Source: Paraburkholderia elongata
GTDB taxonomy: Bacteria; Pseudomonadota; Gammaproteobacteria; Burkholderiales; Burkholderiaceae
Reading direction: 5' to 3'
Length of the DNA stretch: 62,639 nt
Assembly: GCF_013177735.1 (NCBI RefSeq)
Contig: NZ_WOEZ01000070.1
Span: forward strand, 1-62,639
Every line of letters begins with the position of its first letter. Positions within the stretch are counted from its first letter, which is position 1. The notes below the pieces were generated by a model that saw only the letters and a program-made list of their open reading frames with translations, ran no database searches and was not told the origin of the DNA. A program made the position numbers and the translations under genes. Of this stretch, positions 9,234-18,230 are shown piece after piece.

Positions 9234-9260
9234 TTAACGGCCCCCACGAGGAAAAATTGA
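9234..9260 (-). promoter_or_regulatory. FliA (sigma-28) promoter of flgKL
   Basis: On the minus strand TCAATTTT, an 11-base spacer and GCCGTTAA match the sigma-28 consensus TAAAGTTT-N11-GCCGATAA closely. It lies 58-84 bp upstream of the flgK start, in the expected orientation. Late expression of the junction proteins under FliA is known in enterics. Confidence 0.8.
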
Positions 9261-9354
9261 GGGCCATTCCGATGCTTGTTCGACGTTTGTTTCAACGTTT
9301 GCGAGGCGCGTGCCGCAAGGCTTTTTCGCCTTTTTTCCGCTTTTTTCCCGCTGA

Positions 9355-10146
9355 TCAGCGCACCAGCGAGCGGCGCTTCATTTCCAGTTGCGTAATCAGA
9401 CGTTGCAGCGTGTTTTCGGCGCTGCCCGGCAGCGTCAGAAAACGGAAGCCGAGTTGATAGCGCTGCGTGCCGTTCGGCAACGCGGTGGAGCGGTGTGACA
9501 CCAGTTGCAGATCGAGCGAAAGCCGGCCGAGCGAGCCGAGCGACAGTTCGCAATCCTGCAGCTGCGTGCCCATCGGCAATTCGGCCACGCGTTCATCCGC
9601 GGTGCGCATGCCGACGCCGCCGAGCGACAGATCGTGCACTTCAAAGCGGAACGTGTCGCCTTCGGGCAAACGGCCGCTGCACATATACGGATCGAGAATC
9701 GGCGCATCGACGCGGAAATACTCGCGGCGCTGCACGTAGAACAGCACCTCGGGGAAGTTGGCCTCGAATGCGGGCAGTCCTTCGTAGCGGGTTTCGCGTG
9801 GCGTGCCGGTTGCGAACTCCACACGCACACCATCCGGCGATGCGTGGAACTGGCAACGCGGCGCGGCTAATAAACCTTTGTTCTGTTCGGAGAGCGCGCC
9901 CCAATCGAAAGTGAAAGTGCGCCCGCGCACGTCGACATCGAGCAGGCGCGTCACGAGTTGACCGCCCGCATATTCAACGGTGAGGAAATCGCCTCGATTG
10001 ACGAGGTTGCGTAACTGAACGCCAATCTCCAGCGGATTGCGACGGCCGAAATCGGGGACGCTTTCGTCTAGCGGGGCGTGCGACTGGCCGGGTGCGTCGG
10101 TCTGGCCGTGCGACTGGGTAGTATCCATAGGCTTGCCGGTATGCAT
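9355..10146 (-). CDS. ycgR: Flagellar brake protein YcgR (PilZ domain)
   Basis: YcgR-type c-di-GMP receptor that slows the motor when c-di-GMP is bound. An N-terminal YcgR_N domain (from about NPLEIGVQLRNLV) is followed by a PilZ domain with both signature motifs: RREYFR (RxxxR) about residue 141, and DLSLGGVGM (DxSxxG) about 30 residues later. The start is uncertain: ATG at 10146 is used, with ATG 10128 and TTG 10167 also open. A strong FliA-type promoter lies upstream, so it belongs with the class III genes. Confidence 0.9.
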   Translation of the reverse strand: MHTGKPMDTTQSHGQTDAPGQSHAPLDESVPDFGRRNPLEIGVQLRNLVNRGDFLTVEYAGGQLVTRLLDVDVRGRTFTFDWGALSEQNKGLLAAPRCQFHASPDGVRVEFATGTPRETRYEGLPAFEANFPEVLFYVQRREYFRVDAPILDPYMCSGRLPEGDTFRFEVHDLSLGGVGMRTADERVAELPMGTQLQDCELSLGSLGRLSLDLQLVSHRSTALPNGTQRYQLGFRFLTLPGSAENTLQRLITQLEMKRRSLVR

Positions 10147-10265
10147 GTTCTTGCGGGCGCGTGCCAAGGCTCCTGCCGGGGTGGCTTTCGCGCGGTCTTC
10201 ATCGAAGCCGCAGCACGCGCATTCAACCGGACATTACAACGCTTTCCGGTATCGGGTCTAACTGA

Positions 10266-10292
10266 TTAGCGGCAGCGTTCAGCCAAAATTTA
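10266..10292 (-). promoter_or_regulatory. FliA (sigma-28) promoter of ycgR
   Basis: On the minus strand TAAATTTT, 11 bases, then GCCGCTAA: the best match to the sigma-28 consensus in the window. It points at ycgR, with about 120 bp to the first ATG, leaving a leader of roughly 110 bases. Confidence 0.82.
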
Positions 10293-10564
10293 GGGGCATG
10301 TATTGAAATATTTGCCGCAAACGTTAAAACGCCGATATGTCACCAGTGGAATCCGGGTGCATCGAATACAGGCGGCATTCACGCCGGTTATGCGGGTGGA
10401 CCGGCCGCCCGTAGGCAGCCGGCCTCGTCCGTCTTGTTATGCATCTGGCCCCGTCGCGTGCATACTTTATTCGAGAAAATCAAACTGCATAAACTGATCG
10501 GCTGCGCAGTCGAGTGGAACCACACACCTGCCGCGCGCCTGCCACGCATTTGCATTAAGGGAAA
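10293..10564. other. Intergenic region between flgJ and ycgR
   Basis: The whole flgJ-ycgR gap runs from 10147 to 10564. Beyond the FliA promoter at 10266-10292 I see no convincing gene, hairpin terminator or repeat. Short open frames here lack coding character. Confidence 0.5.
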
Positions 10565-11563
10565 TCAGCCCATTTTCTGCATGATGGACATCAGCTTTTT
10601 CGCGTAATGCGGATCGGTCGCGTAACCCGCGCGCTGCATGCCGTTGGCAAAGCCATTCACGTCATGCGCGGAATTGATCACCTGCGCATAACGCGGATTG
10701 CCCTTGAGCAGGCTCGCGTAGTCGGTCATCGCTTCCTGGTACGAATCGTACGCACGGAATTTTTCGACGGTGCGCTGCGGCTTGCCGTTCACATATTCGG
10801 TCGTGACCGTCGAGACGGTCTTGCCGGTCCAGTCCTTAGTCGCCTTGATGCCGAACACGTTGTGGCTGGTCGAACCGTCCGACTTCTTGATCTCGCTCTT
10901 GCCCCAGCCCGATTCGAGCGCGGCCTGGCCGATGATGAAGCGCGCCGGAATGCCGGTTGCCGCGCTGGCGGCTTGCGCCGGGGCGGCGAGTTTGTCGACG
11001 AAGGCGTCGACCTTCGGCGAGGTGCCGTCGCCTTTGATCGGCGGAGTCAGCGCGCTGTTGGCCGAGTAGCCCTTGCCCATCGCCAGTTGGCCGTTGGCCT
11101 GCGCATTGCCGTAGGCCTTCGCGAGCGCGTTCAGCGCCGCGGTCTGGCCTTCGTCGCCGCCGCTGCCGCCGCCGAGCGCGTTGGCCATGCCGGGGAGACC
11201 GCCGCCTGCGCCGCTCGCGCCACCTACCTGCATGCCCTGATTGCGCATCATCTGCTTGAGCATCGCGTCAGCCACGCCAATGCCCTTCTGCGACATCTGT
11301 TGCGACAACTGCTGGTCCATCATCGACGTGAAGGTGGCGCTGTCATGCGAATCGAACGGACCATCCTGTGGTGTCGCATCGCGCATGCTTTTCAGCATCA
11401 TTTGCGTGAACACCGCGTCGAACTGCTGCGCGGCCATCTTCATGCCGGCTTGCGGCGAAGCCTTGGCTTGCGCGCTCAATTTGCCGAAGCCCTGCACGTC
11501 CAGCGCGAAGCGCTGGGTCAGGTCGTTCGCCGCATTGGCGGAATTGGTCGTATCCGAATTCAT
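10565..11563 (-). CDS. flgJ: Peptidoglycan hydrolase and rod-cap protein FlgJ
   Basis: Dual-function rod protein that caps the growing rod and cuts a hole in peptidoglycan. 332 residues. The N-terminal rod domain (about 1-115) holds AAQQFDAVFTQMMLKSMRDA. A Gly-rich linker follows. The C-terminal glucosaminidase domain (about 175-330) contains FIIGQAALESGWGKSE with the catalytic Glu and NVFGIKA. Last gene of the flg operon, 12 bp after flgI. Confidence 0.96.
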   Translation of the reverse strand: MNSDTTNSANAANDLTQRFALDVQGFGKLSAQAKASPQAGMKMAAQQFDAVFTQMMLKSMRDATPQDGPFDSHDSATFTSMMDQQLSQQMSQKGIGVADAMLKQMMRNQGMQVGGASGAGGGLPGMANALGGGSGGDEGQTAALNALAKAYGNAQANGQLAMGKGYSANSALTPPIKGDGTSPKVDAFVDKLAAPAQAASAATGIPARFIIGQAALESGWGKSEIKKSDGSTSHNVFGIKATKDWTGKTVSTVTTEYVNGKPQRTVEKFRAYDSYQEAMTDYASLLKGNPRYAQVINSAHDVNGFANGMQRAGYATDPHYAKKLMSIMQKMG

Positions 11564-11575
11564 CCTGTGTCTTCC

Positions 11576-12781
11576 TTAGATGATTTCCAGGTCGGCGCGC
11601 AACGAGCCCGCCGCTTTCATGGCCTGCAGGATCGACATCAGATCCGCGGGCGTCGCACCCAGTGCGTTGAGCGCCTTCACCACGTCGGCGAGGTTGGCGC
11701 CGGCGGTCACCATCTTCAGTGCGCCGTTGTCCTGCTTCATCTGAATCTGCGACTGCTTGGCCACCACCGTCTGGCCATTCGAGAATGCGCCCGGCTGACT
11801 CACCACCGGCTGCGTATTGATCACCACCGAAAGATTGCCGTGCGCCACCGCGCAGTTTTGCAGCGTGACCATCTGGTTCATCACGATCGAACCGGTGCGC
11901 GCGTTCAGGATCACCTTCGCGGCGGCTTGCGCCGGCTTGACGTCGAGGTTCTGCAATTGCGCCATGAAGGCAACCTGCTGCTCCGGCTCGGACGGTGCGC
12001 GCAGTTGAATCGTGCGACCGTCGAGCGCCGTGGCCGTGCCGCTGCCGAACGCATTGTTCACCGCTGCCACGATGCGTTGCGTGGTGTCGTAGTCCATGTC
12101 GTTCAGGTCGAGCTGCATCGTGCCCGCTTGCGATACCGAGGTCGGCACCGCGCGCTCGACGATCGCACCGCCGGCAATGCGGCCCGCGGCCAGCGTATTC
12201 ACCTGCACCTTGCTGCCATTCGCGCTCGCGCCGGCGCCGCCGACCGCGAGGTTGCCCTGGCCGAGCGCATACACCTGGCCGTCGGCGCCCTTGAGCGGCG
12301 TGAGCAGCAGTGTGCCGCCGCGCAGGCTCTTGGCGTTACCGAGCGAGGACACCGTCACGTCGATCGCTTCGCCGGGACGCGCGAACGGCGGCAACACCGC
12401 CGTCACCATCACCGCGGCGACGTTCTTCAACTGGATGTTCGACAGCGACGACTGCTGATTGCTCGAGCCCGCCGCCTGGTTGTTGATCGAGATGCCGAGG
12501 TTCGCCAGCATGTTGGCGAGCGTCTGCGTGGTGAACGGCGTCTGCGTGGTCTGGTCGCCCGTGCCGTCGAGACCGACGACGAGGCCGTAGCCGATCAGCG
12601 GATTGTCGCGCACGCCCTGGATCTGCACGAGATCCTTCAGACGTTCGGCATAGGCGGGCGTAGCGGCCGGCAGCGCGGCGCAAGCGAGCGCGATGAAGGC
12701 CAGCGCACGGCAGACGCGAGCCAATCGCGCGAGAGGTGCGGCGAACGCGGCGCGGTGGAGGCGGAAGAAGGCGGTACGCAT
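11576..12781 (-). CDS. flgI: Flagellar P-ring protein FlgI
   Basis: Periplasmic P-ring subunit. 401 residues from ATG 12781, two bases after the flgH stop; a GTG at 12790 would overlap flgH. A signal peptide ends near TPAYA, followed by the family start [23 protein letters not shown] (residues split over the mature N-terminus) and GTGDQT. The C-terminus ends in [21 protein letters not shown], a standard FlgI end. Confidence 0.96.
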   Translation of the reverse strand: MRTAFFRLHRAAFAAPLARLARVCRALAFIALACAALPAATPAYAERLKDLVQIQGVRDNPLIGYGLVVGLDGTGDQTTQTPFTTQTLANMLANLGISINNQAAGSSNQQSSLSNIQLKNVAAVMVTAVLPPFARPGEAIDVTVSSLGNAKSLRGGTLLLTPLKGADGQVYALGQGNLAVGGAGASANGSKVQVNTLAAGRIAGGAIVERAVPTSVSQAGTMQLDLNDMDYDTTQRIVAAVNNAFGSGTATALDGRTIQLRAPSEPEQQVAFMAQLQNLDVKPAQAAAKVILNARTGSIVMNQMVTLQNCAVAHGNLSVVINTQPVVSQPGAFSNGQTVVAKQSQIQMKQDNGALKMVTAGANLADVVKALNALGATPADLMSILQAMKAAGSLRADLEII

Positions 12782-12783
12782 GA

Positions 12784-13482
12784 TCACCACGGCGACACGT
12801 TGAGGAAGAAGCGCTGCAGGAAGCCCATGTTCTCGGATTCGTCGATATAGCCTTTCGCGGAGTATTCGATTTTCGCGTCAGCCACCTGGGTCGAGTACAC
12901 GGCGTTCAGGTTGGAGATCGTGTTGGGATTCACCACACCGGAAAAGCGCACGAATTCGTTGCCCTGGTTGATCAGCATCTGCTTCTCGCCGCTGACCATC
13001 AGGTTGCCGTTCGGCAGCACGCCGGTCACCGTCACCGTGATCGTGCCGTTGAAGGTATTCGACGCGTTCGCACCGCCGGTCGCCGAAAACTTGTTGGCGC
13101 CGTTCGCGCTCAGGTTGGTCTTGCCGAACAGGCCGCCGAGAAAGCCGGCGGTCGGCACGTCGAAGTTGGTGTTGCCGTTACGGTTGACCCCGGCGCCCGA
13201 CGACTTCGTCGCGTTGACGTTTTCCTGAATCACGATCGTCAGGATGTCGCCCACATTGCGCGGCCGCTGATCTTCGAACAGCGGCCGGCCCGCGTAACCC
13301 GGGTTGTAGATCGAGCCCGGCGATTGCGCCTGCGGCGGCATCGGCGGCAGCGCCGTCATCGGTTGCTGGACGATCGGCTGCTTCGGCACGAGGCCGCAGC
13401 CACCCAGAGTCGCGAGCAGCGTGAGCTGCACGAGCGCCTGAGCGGTGCGCGAATGAACCGGATTACGAGTGAAGTGCGACAT
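12784..13482 (-). CDS. flgH: Flagellar L-ring lipoprotein FlgH
   Basis: Outer-membrane L-ring subunit. 232 residues with a lipobox LGGC placing the acylated Cys at residue 29, and the family motifs [24 protein letters not shown] and the [18 protein letters not shown] region near the C-terminus. Next to flgI as usual. Confidence 0.96.
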   Translation of the reverse strand: MSHFTRNPVHSRTAQALVQLTLLATLGGCGLVPKQPIVQQPMTALPPMPPQAQSPGSIYNPGYAGRPLFEDQRPRNVGDILTIVIQENVNATKSSGAGVNRNGNTNFDVPTAGFLGGLFGKTNLSANGANKFSATGGANASNTFNGTITVTVTGVLPNGNLMVSGEKQMLINQGNEFVRFSGVVNPNTISNLNAVYSTQVADAKIEYSAKGYIDESENMGFLQRFFLNVSPW

Positions 13483-13520
13483 CTTAATTACCGCCTGTTA
13501 ATTCCCCAGTCCCTTAGGCC

Positions 13521-14309
13521 TTAAACCTGCATCTGGCTGAGGGTCTGCAGCATCTGGTCGGAAGTCGTCACGGCCTTGCTGTTGATTTCGTAAGCACGCT
13601 GCGTCTGGATCATGTTCACCAGTTCCTGCACCACGTTCACGTTCGATGCTTCCACGTAACCCTGATTGAGCGTGCCGGCGCCGTTCAGGCCCGGTTGCGC
13701 GACGTTCGGCGCACCCGACGACGCGGTTTCGGAGAACAGGTTTTCGCCCTTCGCATCCAGACCGGCCGGGTTGATGAAGGTGGCGATCTGCATCGAGCCG
13801 AGCTGCTGGCTGTTGGTCGAGCCGGCAACGGTGATCGACACCACGCCGTCGCTGCCGATGGTCAGCGAGGTCGCGTTGTTCGGAATCGTGATCGCCGGAA
13901 TCACCTGATAGCCGCTCGACGTGACGAGCTGGCCTTGCGCGTTGGTCTGGAACGAACCGTCACGCGTGTAGGCGGTCGTGCCGTCGGGCATCTGCACCTG
14001 GAAAAAGCCCTGACCGTTGATGGCGACGTCTTTCGAGTTGCCGGTCTGCTGCAGGTTGCCCTGCGTGTACAGACGTTCGGTCGCGACCTGTTGCACACCC
14101 GTGCCGAGCTGGATGCCGGAGGGCAGTTCGGTGTTTTGCGTCGAGTTCGCACCCGGCTGGCGGATGGTCTGATACAGCAGATCCTCGAACACCGCGCGCG
14201 AGCCCTTGAAGCCGTTGGTGCTGACGTTCGCGAGGTTGTTCGAAATCACGTCCATCTGCGCCTGTTGCGCATTCATGCCGGTAGCGGCGATGTAGAGCGA
14301 GCGATTCAC
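13521..14309 (-). CDS. flgG: Distal rod protein FlgG
   Basis: Distal rod subunit. 262 residues with N-terminal [19 protein letters not shown] and [15 protein letters not shown], and C-terminal [20 protein letters not shown]. The start is GTG, supported by GGAG seven bases upstream. A pair of hairpin repeats separates it from flgF. Confidence 0.97.
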   Translation of the reverse strand: MNRSLYIAATGMNAQQAQMDVISNNLANVSTNGFKGSRAVFEDLLYQTIRQPGANSTQNTELPSGIQLGTGVQQVATERLYTQGNLQQTGNSKDVAINGQGFFQVQMPDGTTAYTRDGSFQTNAQGQLVTSSGYQVIPAITIPNNATSLTIGSDGVVSITVAGSTNSQQLGSMQIATFINPAGLDAKGENLFSETASSGAPNVAQPGLNGAGTLNQGYVEASNVNVVQELVNMIQTQRAYEINSKAVTTSDQMLQTLSQMQV

Positions 14310-14321
14310 TATTCTTCTCCT

Positions 14322-14412
14322 ATGTCGACCGGAGTTAGCGCTTTAGCGCTTAGTCCGGTCCCATGCATGGCTGTCGATCGGAGTTAGTGCTTCAGCACTT
14401 ACTCCGATCCCA
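14322..14412. repeat. Two copies of a hairpin repeat between flgF and flgG
   Basis: Two roughly 48-bp units, each with a stem CGGAGT...ACTCCG (one copy with a mismatch), an inner stem and a 4-base loop, followed by GATCCCAT or GGTCCCAT. The same unit recurs four times in the flgB-flgC gap. The inner stem differs between copies by paired changes (GCGC/GCGC versus GTGC/GCAC). Confidence 0.85.
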
Positions 14413-14417
14413 TCCCG

Positions 14418-15176
14418 TTAGCTAAAGCTGAGCAGCTGGTTGGCGGACTGGTCGTTCTTGTCCGCGTTTTCCAGCAGCTTGGTCTGCATCTGGAACTGGC
14501 GGGCGTTGGTGATCATCGCGACCATCGCGCTGACCGGATTCACGTTGCTGCCTTCAAGCGATGCCGGCGCCAGCGTGACGGTCGGATCAGCGTCGGCAGC
14601 ATTGCCGTCGCCGGTGCGAAAGAGGCCGTCGTCGCCGCGCGTCATGCTTTGCGGATCCGGATTCACCAGCTTCAGCTGATCGACCGTCACCACCGCGGTC
14701 GGCGGGTCGCCCGGCGTCAGCGCGGACACCGTGCCGTCCTTGCCGATAGTGATTTCCGCACCCGGCGGCACCGACACCGGGCCGCCGTTGCCGAGCACCA
14801 CCTGATTGGTCGCGTTCACCAGTTGACCGTTCTCGTCGACGTGCAGATTGCCGGCGCGCGTGTATGCCTCGCCGCCGTCGGCGGTTTGCACCGCCAGCCA
14901 GCCCGGACCCTGAATCGCCACGTCGAGCGGGTTGCCCGTCTGCTGGATCGGCCCCGGCGTGTAGTCGGCTCCAGGCGTCGACGACAGCACGAAGGTACGC
15001 GTGGTGTTGTCGTCGATCGAACTGCCGTCGCCGAACGCCATCGGCACGGCGCGGAACGTCGCAAGCTGCGCGCGAAAGCCAGTGGTCGAGGCGTTCGCCA
15101 GGTTGTTGGCAACGATAGCCTGCTGCTCGAGCGCTTGCGTGCTGCCCGACATCGCGGTGTAGATCAGCCGATCCAT
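14418..15176 (-). CDS. flgF: Proximal rod protein FlgF
   Basis: Proximal rod subunit. 252 residues with N-terminal MDRLIYTAMSGSTQALEQQA and NLANASTTGFRAQL, the DVAIQGPGWLAVQT segment, and C-terminal NVNPVSAMVAMITNARQFQMQ. Lies 19 bp after flgE. Confidence 0.96.
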   Translation of the reverse strand: MDRLIYTAMSGSTQALEQQAIVANNLANASTTGFRAQLATFRAVPMAFGDGSSIDDNTTRTFVLSSTPGADYTPGPIQQTGNPLDVAIQGPGWLAVQTADGGEAYTRAGNLHVDENGQLVNATNQVVLGNGGPVSVPPGAEITIGKDGTVSALTPGDPPTAVVTVDQLKLVNPDPQSMTRGDDGLFRTGDGNAADADPTVTLAPASLEGSNVNPVSAMVAMITNARQFQMQTKLLENADKNDQSANQLLSFS

Positions 15177-15195
15177 GATGGGGAGTCCCGGTCGC

Positions 15196-16707
15196 TTACA
15201 GGTTGATCAGGGTCTGGTCGACGGTCTGCTGGGTCTTGATCGTCTGCGCGTTCGCTTGATAGTTGCGTTGCGCGGTGATCAGGTTCACCAGTTCGCTCGT
15301 CAGATCGACGTTCGAGTTTTCCACCGCGCCGCCCTGCAGCACGCCGTGGTTAGTCGAGCCCGGTGCGGAGATCTGCGCGACGCCCGATTGGGACGTCTGC
15401 TGGAACTCGTTGTTGCCGAGGTTCACGAGACCGTTCTGGTTCGAGAAGTTCGCGAGCACGATCTGGCCGAGCGCCGCGGTTTGCTGGTTCGAATAGTTGC
15501 CGGTCAGCGTGCCGTCGGCGCCGATCGTGAAGCTCGTCAGCGTGCCGGCCGCGTAGCCGTCGGGCTGCAGCGAGTTCACGCCGTCCTTGCCGCCGTATTG
15601 CGTCGTGCCTGCGATGTTCAGCGTCAGGTTCTGCGGCGTGGACGAACCATCGGTGGTCGGAATGCCGAAGTTGAAGACGAACGGCGTGGTGGTGGCCACG
15701 CCGGCCGCATTGGTCGTCCCGAGCAGCGTGCCCGACGAATTGAAGTTCGCGTGGCCGACCAGGCTCGCGGTGCCGGTCGAGGTGCCCGCGTACACGTTCC
15801 ACGTGCCCGCCGAGGTCTTGGCGAAATACATGTTCACCGTCTGCGAGCCGCCGAGCGAGTCGTAGACCGTCGTGCTGGTCGAGTAGTTGTACGTCGACGA
15901 GCTGTTCTGGTTGAACGCGACCGGGGTCGGTGCGATCGCAACGCTGTCGCCCGTAGCCGGCACGCCGTTGAACGTGATGGTCTGGCCGTTACCGAGCGAG
16001 ACCGCCGAGCCGGCCGTGTACGGAGCAGCCGCGCTTGTCGTGCCGAGCGTGGTGTCGGTGACCGTGTAGGTCGTCGGGCTCGTGAAGTTGACGGTGTAGC
16101 TGTCGTTGTTCGTGCCCGACGCGGTGTTCGTAATCGTGGCGCCAGGGGTCGTGAGCGTGCTGCCCGCGACAAGGGTCGGCGTCACGGTCGGCGTGCCGAG
16201 CATCAGTGGGTCCTGCGCGTTCAGGTTCAAGCCCGCGACGATCTTGGTGGTGGCCTGCGGCGCGATATTCGCGGTCGGCACGCTGAGCGGCACGGTCTGC
16301 GCGGTGTTGATGATGCCCGAGCTGTTCGCGGCGTAGCCCATCAGTTGCAGGCCTTGCGCGTTGGTGACGTTGCCGTTCTTGTCGAGCTGGAACACGCCGT
16401 TGCGCGAGTACACCAGCGAGCCGTTGTTCGACAGCTGGAAGAAGCCGTTGCCGTTGATCGCGACGTCGAGCGCCTGGTTGGTGCTGGTGATCGTGCCTTG
16501 CGAGAACTGCTGCTGCACTTCGGAGAGCTTGGTGCCGATGCCGACCTGATTGCCCACTGCGGTCGCCACCGAATTGGCGTACATGTCGGCGAATTGCGCC
16601 GCGCCGCTCTTGAAGCCAACCGTATTCGCGTTGGCGATGTTGTTGCCGATCACGTCGAGGTCGCTCGACGATGCCGACAAACCACTCAAACCTTGTTGGT
16701 AACCCAT
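15196..16707 (-). CDS. flgE: Flagellar hook protein FlgE
   Basis: Hook subunit. 503 residues, longer than enteric FlgE (about 402) because of beta-rich inserts. N-terminal MGYQQGLSGLSASSSDLDV and NNIANANTVGFKSG; DVAINGNGFFQL; C-terminal NVDLTSELVNLITAQRNYQAN and TIKTQQTVDQTLINL. Residues about 203-260 form an insert resembling one in FlgL. Confidence 0.97.
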   Translation of the reverse strand: MGYQQGLSGLSASSSDLDVIGNNIANANTVGFKSGAAQFADMYANSVATAVGNQVGIGTKLSEVQQQFSQGTITSTNQALDVAINGNGFFQLSNNGSLVYSRNGVFQLDKNGNVTNAQGLQLMGYAANSSGIINTAQTVPLSVPTANIAPQATTKIVAGLNLNAQDPLMLGTPTVTPTLVAGSTLTTPGATITNTASGTNNDSYTVNFTSPTTYTVTDTTLGTTSAAAPYTAGSAVSLGNGQTITFNGVPATGDSVAIAPTPVAFNQNSSSTYNYSTSTTVYDSLGGSQTVNMYFAKTSAGTWNVYAGTSTGTASLVGHANFNSSGTLLGTTNAAGVATTTPFVFNFGIPTTDGSSTPQNLTLNIAGTTQYGGKDGVNSLQPDGYAAGTLTSFTIGADGTLTGNYSNQQTAALGQIVLANFSNQNGLVNLGNNEFQQTSQSGVAQISAPGSTNHGVLQGGAVENSNVDLTSELVNLITAQRNYQANAQTIKTQQTVDQTLINL

Positions 16708-16749
16708 AACGGTCTCCGTATCTGAAAGTCGTAACTGACTGAATCTGAA

Positions 16750-17481
16750 TCAGAGGATGGCGGCGACGCTGGTCAGCCCCACGGTCGAGCCGTTCGACAA
16801 CACGAGGCCCGGCGTACCGGTGCTTTGCATGACGACGCTTTGCACCGTCGCGCCCGTGAGCGTCGTGGCCGTAGCCTGCTGACCGTTGATCGAGCCGACC
16901 GCGCTGATCGTGTACTTGCCGTCGGGCAACGTGTTGCCGGCCGTGTCGGTCGGCGTCCAGCCCACCGGAATCGTGCCGGCCGACTGCTTGCCGAGGTCGA
17001 TCGTGTTGACAATCTGACCCGCCGAGTTCTTCACGACCACCTGCAGATCGCCCACTGAGTTGGCGAGCTGCACGCCGAACGAGGTGGCCTTGCCGCTCGC
17101 GACCGTCACCGAGCTGCCCGGCGCGAGCACGGTCGAGCCGATCAGCAGGGCGGCTTGCGACTGCTGGCCTGCCGACATCTGCGTGGCGAGCGAGCTGAGC
17201 GTCGTGTTCAACTGGCTGATGCCCGACACCGTGTTGATCTGCGCCAGCTGCGAAGTCATCTGCGAGCTGTCCATCGGATTGGTCGGATCCTGGTTCTTCA
17301 ACTGCGCGACGAGCAATTGCAGGAAGGTATTCTGCAGATCGGTCGCCGAGGTGCCCGACGTGCTGCCGGTCGAACTGGTGGCGCTGGTCGCGCTCTTGGT
17401 GCTGCTCGTGCCGTTCATCGTATCGAGCAGCGTTTGCGACACGTTGGTGCCGTTGCTGCCGATGGTGGTGTTGGTGGTCAA
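16750..17481 (-). CDS. flgD: Hook-capping protein FlgD
   Basis: Scaffold that caps the growing hook. 243 residues. The TTG start at 17481 is supported by GGAG six bases upstream. A Ser/Thr-rich lead is followed by the FlgD core FLQLLVAQLKNQDPTNPMDS (about residues 53-72) and a C-terminal FLG-FnIII-like domain with IPVGWTPTDTAGNTLPDGKYT. Lies between flgC and flgE as expected. Confidence 0.95.
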   Translation of the reverse strand: MTTNTTIGSNGTNVSQTLLDTMNGTSSTKSATSATSSTGSTSGTSATDLQNTFLQLLVAQLKNQDPTNPMDSSQMTSQLAQINTVSGISQLNTTLSSLATQMSAGQQSQAALLIGSTVLAPGSSVTVASGKATSFGVQLANSVGDLQVVVKNSAGQIVNTIDLGKQSAGTIPVGWTPTDTAGNTLPDGKYTISAVGSINGQQATATTLTGATVQSVVMQSTGTPGLVLSNGSTVGLTSVAAIL

Positions 17482-17491
17482 GGAATTCTCC

Positions 17492-17917
17492 TCAGGTTCC
17501 GATCGTTAGCGTTTTCAGCATCAGTGTCTTGGCGGTGTTCAGGGTCTCGACGTTGGCCTGGTACGAGCGCGAGGCCGAGATCATGTTGACCATTTCCTGC
17601 ACCGGGTCGACGTTGGGCAGCGTGACGTAACCGTCCGAATTGGCCGCCGGGTTGCCGGGGTCGTAGGCGGTCTTCATCGGCGTCGGATCGTCCACCACGC
17701 CGGTGACCTGCACGCCGCCGATCTGCTGGCCGGAGCCCGAGCGCGCGCCGCCGATCGGGTTGACCGCGAACACGACCTGCTTGGCCTTGTACGGCTGGCC
17801 GTCCGGGCCGGTCGTGCTGTCCGCGTTGGCGAGATTCGACGCCGTCACGTTGAGCCGCTGCGACTGCGCTGACATCGCGGAGCCTGCAACACCGAAAATG
17901 TTCATCAAAGATGGCAT
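17492..17917 (-). CDS. flgC: Proximal rod protein FlgC
   Basis: Rod subunit. 141 residues with N-terminal [26 protein letters not shown], and C-terminal [20 protein letters not shown] and [20 protein letters not shown], all family hallmarks. It lies 312 bp downstream of flgB because of the hairpin repeats. Confidence 0.96.
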   Translation of the reverse strand: MPSLMNIFGVAGSAMSAQSQRLNVTASNLANADSTTGPDGQPYKAKQVVFAVNPIGGARSGSGQQIGGVQVTGVVDDPTPMKTAYDPGNPAANSDGYVTLPNVDPVQEMVNMISASRSYQANVETLNTAKTLMLKTLTIGT

Positions 17918-17935
17918 GTTTCCTTCCCTCTCCTG

Positions 17936-18130
17936 TCGATCGGAGTTAGCGCTTCAGCGCTTACTCCGGTCCCATGCAACGCAGTCGATCGGAGTTAGCG
18001 CTTCAGCGCTTACTCCGGTCCCATACAACGCAGTCGATCGGAGTTAGCGCTTCAGCGCTTACTCCGGTCCCATGCAACGCAGTCGATCGGAGTTAGTGCT
18101 TCAGCACTTACTCCGGTCCCATGCAGGGCG
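17936..18130. repeat. Four tandem copies of a hairpin repeat between flgB and flgC
   Basis: Four near-identical units of about 49-50 bp, each GTCGATCGGAGTTAG, a 14-base inner hairpin, TTACTCCGGTCCCAT and a short linker. Each unit can fold with outer stem CGGAGT/ACTCCG, one T-T mismatch, an inner 5-bp stem and a TTCA-type loop. The fourth unit carries paired substitutions in the inner stem that keep pairing. The rest of the gap, to 18230, holds nothing I recognise. Confidence 0.9.
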
Positions 18131-18230
18131 CCCGATCCCATGCAACGCAGTTGCACGGTTCGACCCGGCTTACGTTAAATCCCGTAGCGATTGTTCCTGC
18201 TTACTGCGCGTATCTGTGCGGCATCGGTTA

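Noticed and set aside
10607..12850. 747-codon open frame on the plus strand opposite flgJ and flgI
   Set aside because: It is Arg/His-rich, has no domain and mirrors two certain genes on the other strand; long antisense frames are common at this GC content.
17936..18130. CRISPR array
   Set aside because: The repeats are palindromic throughout and the linkers between them are almost identical; there are no unique spacers and no cas genes.
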